DNA of 64,000 bases, taken from positions 124,001 to 188,000 of the forward strand of contig NZ_BOPA01000018.1 of assembly GCF_016863515.1 (NCBI RefSeq), read 5' to 3'. Below, piece by piece: positions 10,401-18,460 of the stretch. The position numbers and the translations under genes are program-made. This stretch comes from Micromonospora gifhornensis. GTDB taxonomy: Bacteria; Actinomycetota; Actinomycetes; Mycobacteriales; Micromonosporaceae. The notes beneath the pieces are model-generated. The model saw nothing but the letters and a program-made list of their open reading frames with translations, did no database searches and was not told where the DNA came from. The stretch's first letter is position 1. Every line of letters starts with the position of its first letter.

Positions 10401-10820
10401 GGCCAGTTCGTGTCGACGGTGACCCGCATCGCCGGGGAGTTCGTCGAGGCCGGGCTGTTCACCGCGGCCGAGCGCAACACGATCGTCACGCAGGCCGCCC
10501 GCTCGAACGCCGAACTCGATCCGGGGCACACCTGGAACGTCGAGGTCCAGGTACGCACACAGCTCATCGGCGGCCGGGTCTACCTCGCGGTGAACGCGGT
10601 GAACGCCGACGAGGTGCCGTTGACCATCGAACTCGACACCGCGTACGGCTCGCGGACGGTCACCGACGTCGCCGTCGGCAAGCCCGCCTACCAGTCGTTC
10701 AACACGCGTCTGGCGGCGATCCCGGCCGGCACGGTGACCGTCGTGGTCACCGGGACGGTCGACGGCGAGCCGGTCACCACGCGGATCGAGGCGGCGTATC
10801 CGGCGGTCAGCGCCTCCTGA
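7443..10820 (+). CDS. Tat-secreted GH127-type beta-L-arabinofuranosidase with an inserted LamG module
   Basis: The start chosen is the GTG at 7443 with GGAAGG 6 nt upstream. It exposes a twin-arginine motif (SRRQVLQ) and an Ala-rich core, whereas the longer frame would begin at the promoter. The protein has 1125 residues. The catalytic domain begins FRLRDVTLGNGLF and is interrupted at about residue 180 by a concanavalin/LamG domain (about 180-400), then resumes at YTQHKIMRGLLDAY. The metal and nucleophile signature of the family is present: ETC (Glu651, Cys653) and the Cys pair Cys721-Cys722, matching the Zn-binding and catalytic cysteines of characterised GH127 enzymes. The C-terminal roughly 90 residues are the module shared with two upstream genes. 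The enzyme should remove beta-linked L-arabinofuranose outside the cell. GH146 is a closely related alternative. Confidence 0.9.
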   Translation: MAQFEKLPVSRRQVLQASAVGVAAGALPAAVAQAGARPDPTSPRVLTATTTDLGPGATAPVRPFRLRDVTLGNGLFQEKRDRMKNYLRQLDERRFLVLFNNQAGRPNPAGVTAPGGWEDGGLLSGHWAGHVMTALAQGYADHGEPIFKSKLDWIVGELAACQAAITARMGSGGPGTEDPEEPQIGRVSGRFGTGLRLNGPSRAEHVTLPQEAISQLTDFTIATWVNLAAAQSWSRLFDFGQNATVNMFLTPRAGVTGNVPRFAITVSGSGGEQRIDGTTALPTNQWVHLAVTLTQQTGTLYVNGEQVGQNTNMTLSPANLGNPGNRWIGRSQYGDAMLNATVDEFHIFDRALSPQEIQSLQDSPAGSTGGGSIAWYRFEEEGGTTIRDASPNGRDGGIVASQSGDGPLWVPTHPGYLGAIPEDAVLRLGPPRWAVYGSNATTNTWAPWYTQHKIMRGLLDAYYHTDNATALDVVAKMAGWAHLALTIGDKNHPAYTGPITRDNLNYMWDLYIAGETGGANEVFPEIYALTGDQKHLETATLFDNRESLFDACVENRDILVVTPQNNPGRRRPDRLHANSHVPQFVGYLRVYEHSGDTEYFQAAKNFYGMVVPHRMYANGGTGGNYPGSNNNIELFQNRGNIANSIAQGGAETCTTYNLLKLARNLFFHEHDAAYLDYYERGLINQIAGSRADTTTVSNPQVTYFQPLTPGANRGYGNTGTCCGGTGVENHTKYQETIYFKSADGDTLWVNLYVASTLTWEERDFTITQQTDYPRADRTRLTVEGSGPLDIKLRVPGWVRKGFFVTINGVAQQVTATANSYLTLSRTWQPGDVIEIRMPFSIRIERALDRPDTQSVFWGPVLLQVLGNPGSGNYRELSLYRHLKRDGDYARAAITPAATTAAGDQLFTANGFTLRPYYIGDTQAASSYFRRVEPTVVFGAVDTGVPNRKRNDGLPNYDIPVTDVPSPGTDGPTFLDLVWDEAPFANHGQFVSTVTRIAGEFVEAGLFTAAERNTIVTQAARSNAELDPGHTWNVEVQVRTQLIGGRVYLAVNAVNADEVPLTIELDTAYGSRTVTDVAVGKPAYQSFNTRLAAIPAGTVTVVVTGTVDGEPVTTRIEAAYPAVSAS

Positions 10821-10828
10821 TCGCCGGG

Positions 10829-10859
10829 TCGGGGGCGGCGCGGACGGCGCCGCCCCCGA
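10829..10859. terminator. Terminator hairpin after the GH127 gene
   Basis: A perfect 13-bp stem (TCGGGGGCGGCGC and complement) with a 5-nt loop starts 8 nt after the stop codon. Confidence 0.85.
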
Positions 10860-10899
10860 ACGGTCCCGGCCGGTCACCTCACAGCCGCCTCCGCAGGTC

Positions 10900-10914
10900 C
10901 GAAAAACGCTTTCG
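10900..10914. promoter_or_regulatory. Possible autoregulatory operator of the LacI-family gene
   Basis: CGAAAAACGCTTTCG has 5-bp inverted arms around an AACGC centre. It sits upstream of the LacI-family gene and shares the AACGCT core with the operator at 25304. The match to the clear operators at 7222 and 7302 is weak, so this is a candidate only. Confidence 0.35.
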
Positions 10915-11071
10915 GGACGCGAGTCACGGCGCGATCTCCCGGAGTCTTCCGACGCCGATTTCCGTGTAATGTTCGGCCAAGCCACAAGGGTTGAGACGGG
11001 CGTCAGACCGCCACCCGGCCGAAAATTCCGGAAAGGTTTCAGTGACCGACGGCGTCAGGAGAACGCACCGC

Positions 11072-12097
11072 ATGACCGAGTCCGAGGTGCCTGCCAAGCG
11101 TCCACCCACGCTCAGCGACGTCGCGAAGCTCGCCGGGGTGTCGGTCGCGACCGCGTCCAAGGCCATCAACGGGCGCGGTGAGGTGCGGGCGACCACGCGG
11201 GTACGGGTGCTCGAAGCCGCGGAACTGCTGTCGTTCGCGCCGAACGCTCTGGCCCGCGGGTTGCTCAGCGGCCGGACCGGCACGGTCGGTCTGCTGACCA
11301 GCGACCTGGAGGGGCGCTTCTCGATCCCCATCCTGATGGGTGCCGAGGACGCTTTCGGGGCCGGGCAGGTCTCGGTCTTCCTGTGTGACGCGCGCGGCGA
11401 CGCCATCCGCGAGAAGCACCACGTGCAGGCGCTGCTCTCCCGCCGGGTCGACGGCCTGATCGTGGTCGGCTCCCGCACCGACCCCCGTCCGCCGTTGGCC
11501 GGCAACATTCCCGTGCCGGTGGTCTACGTCTACGCGCCCTCGGCCGATCCGAAGGACATCTCGATCACCGCCGACAACGTGGGCGGCGGTCGTCTCGCCA
11601 TCGAACATCTGCTCTCCTGCGGGCGGCGCAACATCGCCCACATCACCGGCGAAGCCGGCTTCCAGGCGGCCCGCGACCGCGTCGAAGGCGCCACTGCCGC
11701 GCTGACCGACGCCGGGTTGCGCATGGTCGGCGACCGGCCCTACTTCGGGTCGTGGGAGGAGTCCTGGGGTCGAGCCGCCACCCACATGATCGTCGAGCAG
11801 CATCCCGAGGTCGACGCGATCTTCTGCGGCAGCGACCAGATCGGCCGGGGTGTCCTGGACGCGCTTCGTGACCTCGGCCGCGACGTGCCGGGCACGATAG
11901 CGGTGATCGGCTTCGACAACTGGGAGGCCATCTCCGCCGACTCCCGTCCCCGCCTGACGAGCGTCGACATGAACCTCAAGCACCTCGGGGCGGTGGCCGG
12001 CAAGCGGCTGTTCGAAGCCATCGACGGCACGGTGCCCCGGTCGGAACAGTTGCCCTGCCGCGTGGTGATGCGCGAGTCGACGATGTCGGTCGGCTGA
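11072..12097 (+). CDS. LacI-family transcriptional regulator
   Basis: A 341-residue LacI/GalR-type protein. The N-terminal helix-turn-helix reads LSDVAKLAGVSVATASKAIN and is followed by the hinge helix region (ALARGLLSG). A periplasmic-binding-protein-like sensor domain (TGTVGLLTSDLEGRFSIPIL to the C-terminus) carries the usual DAIFCGSDQIGRGVLDAL and IGFDNWEAISADSRPRLTSVD signatures. The ATG at 11072 has AGGAG 10 nt upstream. A GTG at 11042 with GGAAAGG 5 nt upstream is an alternative that adds 10 residues. The gene follows the GH127 gene and its terminator, so it has its own promoter. It is the only LacI-family gene in the window and the best candidate to bind the GTTAGCGCTAAC-type sites at 7222, 7302 and 25304. 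The ligand is probably L-arabinose or an arabino-oligosaccharide (inference). Confidence 0.93.
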   Translation: MTESEVPAKRPPTLSDVAKLAGVSVATASKAINGRGEVRATTRVRVLEAAELLSFAPNALARGLLSGRTGTVGLLTSDLEGRFSIPILMGAEDAFGAGQVSVFLCDARGDAIREKHHVQALLSRRVDGLIVVGSRTDPRPPLAGNIPVPVVYVYAPSADPKDISITADNVGGGRLAIEHLLSCGRRNIAHITGEAGFQAARDRVEGATAALTDAGLRMVGDRPYFGSWEESWGRAATHMIVEQHPEVDAIFCGSDQIGRGVLDALRDLGRDVPGTIAVIGFDNWEAISADSRPRLTSVDMNLKHLGAVAGKRLFEAIDGTVPRSEQLPCRVVMRESTMSVG

Positions 12098-12216
12098 CTC
12101 GCCGCCGCACACCACACCCGCATGGGACGGGGGCCGCTGAGCGTACGGTCAGGGATCGACTCTAAACTTTCCATCCATATCTCGACCTGGATCCAAACGA
12201 GACCGAGGGTGCGATC

Positions 12217-13032
12217 GTGGCGGATGGTGTGACCGTAACGGACGGCGAACAGAACAGGCCCACGTTGGACACCGGCGTGCCGCAGACAGCGCGGATCTGG
12301 AACTACCTGCTCGGCGGCAAGGACAACTTCGCCGTCGACCGTGAGGTCGGCGATCAGATCATCTCGAACCTGCCGCAGTTGGCGGAGAACGCCCGGCTCT
12401 CCCGGGCCTACCTCACCCGCGCGGTGCGCTATCTGGCCGGTGAGGCCGGCATCCGGCAGTTCCTCGACATCGGCACCGGCCTGCCCACCGCCGACAACAC
12501 CCACGAGGTGGCCCAGTCGGTCAACCCGCAGGCCCGCATCGTCTACGTCGACAACGACCCGCTGGTGCTGACCCATGCCCGGGCGTTGCTTGTCGGTACG
12601 CCCGAGGGGGCCACCGACTACGTCGACGCCGACCTGCGGGATCCGCAGGCGATCCTGCGCGAGGCGGCGCGGACGCTGGACCTGAGCCAGCCGGTGGCGC
12701 TGATCCTGATGGGCGTCCTCGGCCACGTCGAGTCCGACGACGAGGCGAAGTCGATCATCAACAGCATCATGGCCGCCCTGCCGTCCGGCAGCTACCTGGC
12801 GATGTACGACGGCAGTGACACCAGCGAGGCGGTCACCGAGGCGGTGCGGATCTGGAACATCTCCGCCAACCCGAAGTACCACCTGCGCAGCCCCGAGCGG
12901 ATCGCCGCCCTGTTCGACGGACTGGAACTGGTCGAGCCCGGCGTCGTCTCGGTCACTCGCTGGCGGCCCGAGGGCACCGATCCCGAGCCCGCCGCGATCG
13001 ACCAGTACTGCGCGGTCGGGCGTAAGCCGTAA
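12217..13032 (+). CDS. SAM-dependent methyltransferase, PF04672 (DUF574) family
   Basis: A 271-residue protein of the actinobacterial S-adenosyl methyltransferase family. It has the diagnostic N-terminal RIWNYLLGGKDNFAVDREVGDQ, the SAM-binding FLDIGTGLPT motif, an acidic strand end IVYVDNDPLVLTHARALL, and LILMGVLGHV in the core. These proteins are abundant in Streptomyces and Micromonospora, and their substrates are mostly unknown. The start is GTG, and GAGGG lies about 8 nt upstream. It stands alone between the LacI gene and the convergent transporter, with an AT-richer stretch (CTAAACTTTCCATCCATAT, about 12162-12180) as the likely promoter region. No function beyond methyl transfer can be assigned. 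Confidence 0.9.
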   Translation: MADGVTVTDGEQNRPTLDTGVPQTARIWNYLLGGKDNFAVDREVGDQIISNLPQLAENARLSRAYLTRAVRYLAGEAGIRQFLDIGTGLPTADNTHEVAQSVNPQARIVYVDNDPLVLTHARALLVGTPEGATDYVDADLRDPQAILREAARTLDLSQPVALILMGVLGHVESDDEAKSIINSIMAALPSGSYLAMYDGSDTSEAVTEAVRIWNISANPKYHLRSPERIAALFDGLELVEPGVVSVTRWRPEGTDPEPAAIDQYCAVGRKP

Positions 13033-13041
13033 CCGGCGTCG

Positions 13042-13995
13042 TCACCGTCGGCGGGCCGCCGCCGGGGTGACCACGATCGCCTGCCCGGTGGTGCGGGTGC
13101 GCTGGATCAGCGCGACACAGGCCAGCACCACCAGGGCGGCGACGATCGAGGCGGGCGTGACCCGCTCGTCGAGCAGCAGGGCCGACCAGGCCAGGGTGAG
13201 CACGGGCTGCGCGAGTTGGAGCTGACCGACCTGGGCGATGCCGCCCCGGGCCAGCCCGGCGTACCAGGCGAAGAAGCCGAGGAACATCGACACCACGGTG
13301 AGGTAGCCGAACGCCGACCAGCCGCCGGCGTCGGCGTGCGGGGGAGTGGCCACAGCGACGGCGGCGACGATCGGCACGGTGACCGGCAACGACAGCACCA
13401 GGGCCCAGCAGATCGTCCGGGCACCGCCCAGCTCACGGGCGAGCGCGCCGCCCTCGGCGTACCCGAGCCCGGCGAGCACGACCGCCGCGAGCAGGAACAG
13501 GTCGGCCACGGCCGGCGCGCCGACCACCGCGCCGTTGGCGACCAGGAAGGCGAGCACCGCCAGCAGACCGCCGGTGCTGGCGATCCAGAACAGCGGCGGT
13601 GGGCGTTCGCCGGCACGCAGCACCGCGAACATGGCGGTCATGGCGGGCAGTACGGTGATGACGATCGCGCCGTGCGAGGCGGTCTGGCTGGTCAGCGCCA
13701 ACGAGGTGAACAGCGGAAAGCCGACCACCACGCCGAGCGCGACGAGTGACAGCCGACGCCACTGGCGGGGGCTCGGCCACGGCGCCGCGGTGATCCACAG
13801 ATAGCCCCCGGCCAGCACCGCCGCGCCGACACAACGGCCGAAGGCGACGAACCACGGGTCGAGTTGCTGCACCGCGACCCGGGTGGCCGGTAGCGACATG
13901 CTGAACGCGAGCACACCCAGCGCGCCGAGCAGGAGACCGGTCGCCCGGTCGCCCGCTATCGTCCGCCGCTCGGTAGCGCTACTCTTCTCTCTCAT
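13042..13995 (-). CDS. EamA/DMT-family transporter
   Basis: A 317-residue integral membrane protein with about ten hydrophobic segments arranged as two EamA repeats, the normal size for drug/metabolite transporters. The likely start is the ATG at 13995 (MREKSSATERR), since later starts would remove the first helix. No Shine-Dalgarno sequence precedes it, so the transcript may be leaderless. The start codon overlaps that of the divergent MocR gene. DMT proteins next to MocR regulators often export amino acids or related metabolites, but the substrate here is unknown. Confidence 0.88.
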   Translation of the reverse strand: MREKSSATERRTIAGDRATGLLLGALGVLAFSMSLPATRVAVQQLDPWFVAFGRCVGAAVLAGGYLWITAAPWPSPRQWRRLSLVALGVVVGFPLFTSLALTSQTASHGAIVITVLPAMTAMFAVLRAGERPPPLFWIASTGGLLAVLAFLVANGAVVGAPAVADLFLLAAVVLAGLGYAEGGALARELGGARTICWALVLSLPVTVPIVAAVAVATPPHADAGGWSAFGYLTVVSMFLGFFAWYAGLARGGIAQVGQLQLAQPVLTLAWSALLLDERVTPASIVAALVVLACVALIQRTRTTGQAIVVTPAAARRR

Positions 13996-15397
13996 GAATG
14001 ACGGTAACGCAACCGACCGCGTTATCCAAGATCTACGTCGGGCGGCAGCCGCCGCCGGCCCCGGCACCCGGCTGCCGTCGGTACGCGAGCTGACCAGCCG
14101 CCATCGGGCCTCGCCGGTCACCGTCGCCGAGGCGATCCGGCACCTCGTCCGGGAAGGGCTGATCGAGACCCGGCCCGGCCAAGGCACCTATGTGGCCGCC
14201 CGAGCGGTCGAGCCCCGTACCGTCGACCTGTCCTGGCAGACCGTCGCGCTCGGCCCCCGCCGCCCCGGCGACGAACAGTTGCAGGCGTTACTGGCGTTAC
14301 CGCCCGCCGGAGCGATTCCGCTCTCCGGCGGCTACCTCGACCCGGAGCTGCAACCGGCGGCCGCACTCGGCGCCGCGCTCACCCGCGCCGCCCGGCAACC
14401 CGCGTCATGGCAGCGCGGACCGGTCGAAGGGCGGGCCGACCTGCGCGCCTGGTTCGCCCGCGAGATCGGCGGCGGACTGCGCGCCGAAGACATGGCGATC
14501 TGCCCGGGTGGGCAGGCCGCGTTGTCGACGGCGCTGCGGGCGCTCGCCGCGCCCGGCGACGCCCTGCTCGTCGAATCGCCGACCTACCTGGGCGCGCTGG
14601 CCGCCGCCGAGGCAGCGGGACTGCGGGTGGTGCCCGTCCCCGCCGACGCCGACGGCGTACGCCCCGACCACCTCGCCGCCGCGTTCGCCCGTACCGGTGC
14701 CCGGCTGTTCTACTGCCAACCGTTGTACGCCAACCCGCACGGCGCCACCCTGGCCGCCCACCGCCGCGCCCTGGTCGCCGAGGCGGTACGCGACGCCGGG
14801 GCGTTCCTGATCGAGGACGACTACGCCCGCGACCTCACCATCGACGGACCGGCCCCGCCGCCCCTGGCCGCCGACGACCGGGACGGGCACGTCGTCTACC
14901 TGCGCTCGCTGACCAAGTCGGCCGCTCCCGGACTGCGGGTCGCCGCGATCGGGGCGCTCGGACCGGCCGGCGCCCGGATCCGCGCCGCCCGGTTGCTGGA
15001 CGACTTCTTCGTCGCCGGCCCACTGCAACAGGCCACCATCGAGTTCGTCACCGCCCCGGCGTGGACGCGTCACCACCGGGCGCTGCGCACCGCGCTGCGG
15101 GACCGGCGCGAGGCGCTGCTGACCGCGCTGCGCCGACACCTGCCGGACCTGGCCGACCGGCTGCCGGTTCCGCGCGGCGGCCTGCATCTGTGGCTGCCGC
15201 TGCCCGAGGGCACCGACGACGTCGCGGTGGCCACCGCCGCGGCTGCCGACGGCGTCGTCGTCTTTCCCGGCCGCCCCTGGTACGCCGCCGAACCACCGGC
15301 GGCGCACCTGCGCCTCACCTACGCCGCCGCCGCACCGGAACTGATGGACGAAGCCGTCCGCCGGCTGGCCCGCGTCCTGCGACGACGCACCGGGTAG
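13994..15397 (+). CDS. MocR-type transcriptional regulator (GntR HTH plus class I aminotransferase fold)
   Basis: A 467-residue protein. Residues 1-75 form a GntR winged helix (RLPSVRELTSRHRASPVTVAEAI, then a GLIETRPGQGTYV wing). Residues 100-467 form a fold type I aminotransferase domain with the PLP pocket (IEDDYARDL) and the PLP-binding lysine Lys308 in SLTKSAAPGLR. MocR proteins sense PLP or amino-acid-like ligands and usually regulate an adjacent divergent gene, here the DMT transporter. The start at 13994 shares bases with the start of that transporter on the other strand, and neither has a visible ribosome-binding site. A 10-bp palindrome GTAGCGCTAC (13973-13982) just upstream, inside the transporter's first codons, is a possible operator. 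Confidence 0.92.
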   Translation: MNDGNATDRVIQDLRRAAAAAGPGTRLPSVRELTSRHRASPVTVAEAIRHLVREGLIETRPGQGTYVAARAVEPRTVDLSWQTVALGPRRPGDEQLQALLALPPAGAIPLSGGYLDPELQPAAALGAALTRAARQPASWQRGPVEGRADLRAWFAREIGGGLRAEDMAICPGGQAALSTALRALAAPGDALLVESPTYLGALAAAEAAGLRVVPVPADADGVRPDHLAAAFARTGARLFYCQPLYANPHGATLAAHRRALVAEAVRDAGAFLIEDDYARDLTIDGPAPPPLAADDRDGHVVYLRSLTKSAAPGLRVAAIGALGPAGARIRAARLLDDFFVAGPLQQATIEFVTAPAWTRHHRALRTALRDRREALLTALRRHLPDLADRLPVPRGGLHLWLPLPEGTDDVAVATAAAADGVVVFPGRPWYAAEPPAAHLRLTYAAAAPELMDEAVRRLARVLRRRTG

Positions 15398-15438
15398 GCG
15401 ACGTGCGGCAACGCCCGCCGCCGCACGGATGCTGCGGA

Positions 15439-16287
15439 TCACAGGTCGCGGCGGCGGAACACCATCCCGGTGAGCCCGAGCACGAGGACGACCCAGAGTC
15501 CCGCCCAGGCCAGATAGGTGACGGTGAGCGAGGCGTCGCTGAGGAACGGGTGGCCCTGCATGGCCGGGCCGAACTGCCGCAGCACTGTCGGGTCCTGGAA
15601 GGCGTTCATGGCACCGCGCCACAGCCCGTCGGTCGGCAGCAGCATCCGGGAGACCGTGCCCACCCGGGCCACGCTGTCGTTGTCCAGCGCGGTGCCGAAC
15701 GCGCCCACCACCCCCGCGATCCAGGTGGCCCCGAACAGGCCGACGGCCACCACACCCGAGGCCATCGGTGAGCTGACACTGGAGAGCAGCAGGCCGAGGG
15801 TGAGCAGCACGACTGTCTGCGCGGCGAGCAACGCCAGACCGGTCACCGGCTGCGGGGGCCAGTAGCCGACGGTCACCCGGACGACAAGCAGTTGCGCCAG
15901 GCCGGCCAGGGCGACGAAGCCGGCCCCGAAGGCGATCAGCCCGAGCCACTTGCCCACCAGCACCGCGAAGCGGTGCACCGGTCGGGCCAGGATCGCCAGC
16001 GCCGCCCCGGACTCCATGTCGCCGGCCAGGGTGGGACCGGCGAGGAACGCCGTACCGAGTGCGGCGATCAGGCTCAGGCCGAACATCACCAGGTTGAGCA
16101 CCATGGCCGCGACAAGTCGCGCCTCGCCGCTGGTCAGCCCGCCGAATTCGGCGTCGATCCGGGAGAACCCCCAGGCGCTGAGCGCCAGCAGCACGATCGT
16201 CAGCGCGGCCAGCGAGCGCAACACCCGCCGCCGCGTGGCCTCCTGCAGGGTGAGCGCGGCCACGGTGAGTACGGTCCGGACGGTCAT
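15439..16287 (-). CDS. ABC-2 type transporter permease
   Basis: A 282-residue membrane protein with about six transmembrane segments. The N-terminal TLQEATRRRVLR amphipathic segment and the GDMESGAALAILARPVHR cytosolic loop are typical of NosY-like ABC-2 permeases. Its ATG overlaps the stop of the ATPase gene (ATGA), which indicates translational coupling. It is the last gene of a four-gene unit that begins with an ECF sigma factor and its anti-sigma factor. The substrate is unknown. Confidence 0.9.
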   Translation of the reverse strand: MTVRTVLTVAALTLQEATRRRVLRSLAALTIVLLALSAWGFSRIDAEFGGLTSGEARLVAAMVLNLVMFGLSLIAALGTAFLAGPTLAGDMESGAALAILARPVHRFAVLVGKWLGLIAFGAGFVALAGLAQLLVVRVTVGYWPPQPVTGLALLAAQTVVLLTLGLLLSSVSSPMASGVVAVGLFGATWIAGVVGAFGTALDNDSVARVGTVSRMLLPTDGLWRGAMNAFQDPTVLRQFGPAMQGHPFLSDASLTVTYLAWAGLWVVLVLGLTGMVFRRRDL

Positions 16288-17357
16288 CGCCCTTCCCCTC
16301 CGGTACGGAGGATGGCCAGCAGCCGCTCCTCGAGACTGACCCGCCCGGGCTCGACGGCGTGCACGCGCACCCCGAGGCCGACCAGGTCGGCCACCAGCTG
16401 CGGCACGGTGGTCGGTTCCGGCTCGCTCGGCAGCGTGACGGTGTACAGGTTCCCCTCCTGGGCGAGCGGACCCGCCGCGGCCAACCGGTCGCGGGCCGGC
16501 TCGGTCACCCCGTCGAGCCGCAGTCGCAGTTCCCGTCGACCGAGCAGTTCGGCCAGCGTGCCGGCGGCGGCCACCCGCCCCTTGTCGAGAATCACCACCC
16601 GGTCGCAGACCCGCTCCACCTCACCGATGAGGTGCGAGTTGAGCAGGACGGCCACGCCCCGGGCCTTCAGGGAGAGCAGCAGGTCCCGTACGTCGGCCCG
16701 GCCGAGGGGATCCAGGGCGCTGGTCGGCTCGTCCAACACGACCAGTTCCGGGCGGGCCACCAGCGCCACGGCCAACCCGAGACGCTGCTGCATGCCCTTG
16801 GAGAAGCCGCCCACCCGGTCGCCGGCCCGGTCCGCCAGCCCGACGGCGGCCAGGCAATCCTGCCGCTCCCGCTGCGGCACGTCCGCGCCGGCGAGCCGGA
16901 CGTGCAGGGCCAGCACCTCCGCCGCGGTCAGCCACGGCTGGTAGCGGAACAGTTCCGGCAGATAGCCGACCCGGGCGCGGGACCGCGGCTCGCGTGCCGG
17001 CAGCCCGAGCAGCAGCACCTCGCCCGCGTCGGGGCGGACCAGACCGAGCAGGATCTTGATGACGCTGGTCTTGCCGGCCCCGTTGGGGCCCAGCAGACCC
17101 ACCACCTCACCCCGGTCCACGGTGAAGGAGACACCGTCGACCGCCGTGCGTCGCCGGTACCGCTTGCGCAGCCCCGAGCACCACACCGCCGGCGCAGGCG
17201 GCAACTCGGCCACCAACCGCGCCGCCGCGCCGAGGGAGCCGCCGTCCTGCGCCCCGGAAGGCGTGCCGTCCCGCTCGACGAGGACGCTCTGTCGGTCGAC
17301 CTGCCGACCGCCGGGCCCGGTGGCCGGGCTGCCCTGCTCGGTGTCCGGGCCGGTCAT
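16284..17357 (-). CDS. ABC transporter ATP-binding protein
   Basis: A 357-residue ATPase with an N-terminal extension of about 60 residues. It has Walker A (GPNGAGKTS), a signature-like GFSKGMQQRLGLA, Walker B (LVVLDEPTSALDP), the H-loop (NSHL), and a C-terminal DUF4162-like tail. I placed the start at the ATG at 17357, which overlaps the anti-sigma stop as ATGA. The open frame continues upstream but only inside the anti-sigma gene. With the downstream permease it forms one exporter. The tight coupling to a sigma/anti-sigma pair suggests the exporter is made with, or monitored by, the regulatory module. Confidence 0.92.
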   Translation of the reverse strand: MTGPDTEQGSPATGPGGRQVDRQSVLVERDGTPSGAQDGGSLGAAARLVAELPPAPAVWCSGLRKRYRRRTAVDGVSFTVDRGEVVGLLGPNGAGKTSVIKILLGLVRPDAGEVLLLGLPAREPRSRARVGYLPELFRYQPWLTAAEVLALHVRLAGADVPQRERQDCLAAVGLADRAGDRVGGFSKGMQQRLGLAVALVARPELVVLDEPTSALDPLGRADVRDLLLSLKARGVAVLLNSHLIGEVERVCDRVVILDKGRVAAAGTLAELLGRRELRLRLDGVTEPARDRLAAAGPLAQEGNLYTVTLPSEPEPTTVPQLVADLVGLGVRVHAVEPGRVSLEERLLAILRTGGEGR

Positions 17358-18460
17358 CGGTCCCACCGCAGTCCGCGCGCCACCGACAGCACCTCGTCGG
17401 CGCGCAGCGGGCCGGCCACCGCGGTGACCGTCGCGCCGTCGACCCAGACCACCCCCGCCAGTACGCCGTCGCGCGAGGTGAGCACGGTGGCCGGCGTCCC
17501 GTTGACGTCGGCGGGGGAGGCGGTCAGATACCGGGCGTTGACCGGCAGCGGCAGCGTCGTACCGTCGCCGGTGAAGTGCCGCAACTGGGCCGCGACGTTC
17601 TCCGGCAGACCGGGCAGCGACAGCAGATAGTCGACCGCGGTGGACAACTCGATGCCCGACGAGTACGCCGTCGGCGCGGCCATCCGCGCCACGATCAGGT
17701 TCGGCATCCCGTGCTGGCCCGCCCACACCGCGGCGACTCCCGGGCCGGCGGTCAACCGGAACTGGCTGCCGTCGAGACCGGCGGGCGGCTCCGGCAGCGG
17801 CTCGCCGTGCGCCGCGGCCGTCTGCGCCGCCCGGGCCACCGAGAAGGTGAACACGGCGCTGGCCCGGTCACCGACCTGGAACGTCGGTTCGCCCGTCACG
17901 CCCCGGGGCAACCGGTCGAGCCGGGGCAGGGACAGCCCGGTGATCCGCTGCGCCTCGGCGGCGTCGGCGACCTCCCGGACGTTGGGCGGCTCGGTCATCT
18001 CGACCTCGCCGTACGCCGACAGGTCGGGCAGCGCGACCAGGTCGGCCTGCGCGATCGTGACCGGGGCGATCCGCTCGGTGTGGAAGATCTGCAACCAGTT
18101 CCCGGCCGCTGCGGCGCCGGCCCCACCCACAAGCGCGAGGACGGCGACGGCGGCGACCACCGGGCTGCGCAGGGCGGCACGCCAGCGACGCTTGCGGGCG
18201 ACGGCGGGCACCCGGGGGCGACCGGACTCGGCCACGGTACGGCTCAACCGCTGCCAGCCCGCATCCACGTCGACGTCGGCTTCCACCCCGACACCCGGTC
18301 GTCCGCCCAGCGCCGCTGAGCTGAGCGTCGCATCCTGCCGGGCGGCGGCCAGCCCGGAGAGACAGACCGGGCAGTTCGCGACGTGCGCGCGGTCGGCGTC
18401 GGCGACACCGGCCGGCTCGTCCAGCAGACGGCGCAGCGTGCCGTCACTCGGATGACGCAT
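17354..18460 (-). CDS. Membrane-anchored zinc-binding anti-sigma factor
   Basis: 368 residues. The N-terminus carries the ZAS-type motif HVANCPVC (HxxxCxxC), typical of zinc-binding anti-sigma factors. A single transmembrane helix (about residues 100-122, SPVVAAVAVLALVGGAGAAAAG region) separates it from a roughly 240-residue extracytoplasmic domain that I do not recognise by name. It contains repeated hydrophobic strands and may be the sensor. The start overlaps the 3' end of the sigma gene by 17 bp, and the stop overlaps the ATPase start (ATGA). It should hold the adjacent ECF sigma factor inactive until a signal is received. Confidence 0.85.
   Translation of the reverse strand: MRHPSDGTLRRLLDEPAGVADADRAHVANCPVCLSGLAAARQDATLSSAALGGRPGVGVEADVDVDAGWQRLSRTVAESGRPRVPAVARKRRWRAALRSPVVAAVAVLALVGGAGAAAAGNWLQIFHTERIAPVTIAQADLVALPDLSAYGEVEMTEPPNVREVADAAEAQRITGLSLPRLDRLPRGVTGEPTFQVGDRASAVFTFSVARAAQTAAAHGEPLPEPPAGLDGSQFRLTAGPGVAAVWAGQHGMPNLIVARMAAPTAYSSGIELSTAVDYLLSLPGLPENVAAQLRHFTGDGTTLPLPVNARYLTASPADVNGTPATVLTSRDGVLAGVVWVDGATVTAVAGPLRADEVLSVARGLRWDR

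Noticed and set aside
7494..10985. A 1163-codon open frame on the minus strand opposite the GH127 gene
   Set aside because: Same reason: the translation is low-complexity and antisense to a gene with intact catalytic motifs.
14405..15949. Minus-strand open frame of 514 codons over the MocR gene
   Set aside because: Arg/Gly/Ala-rich antisense shadow without motifs or a start signal.
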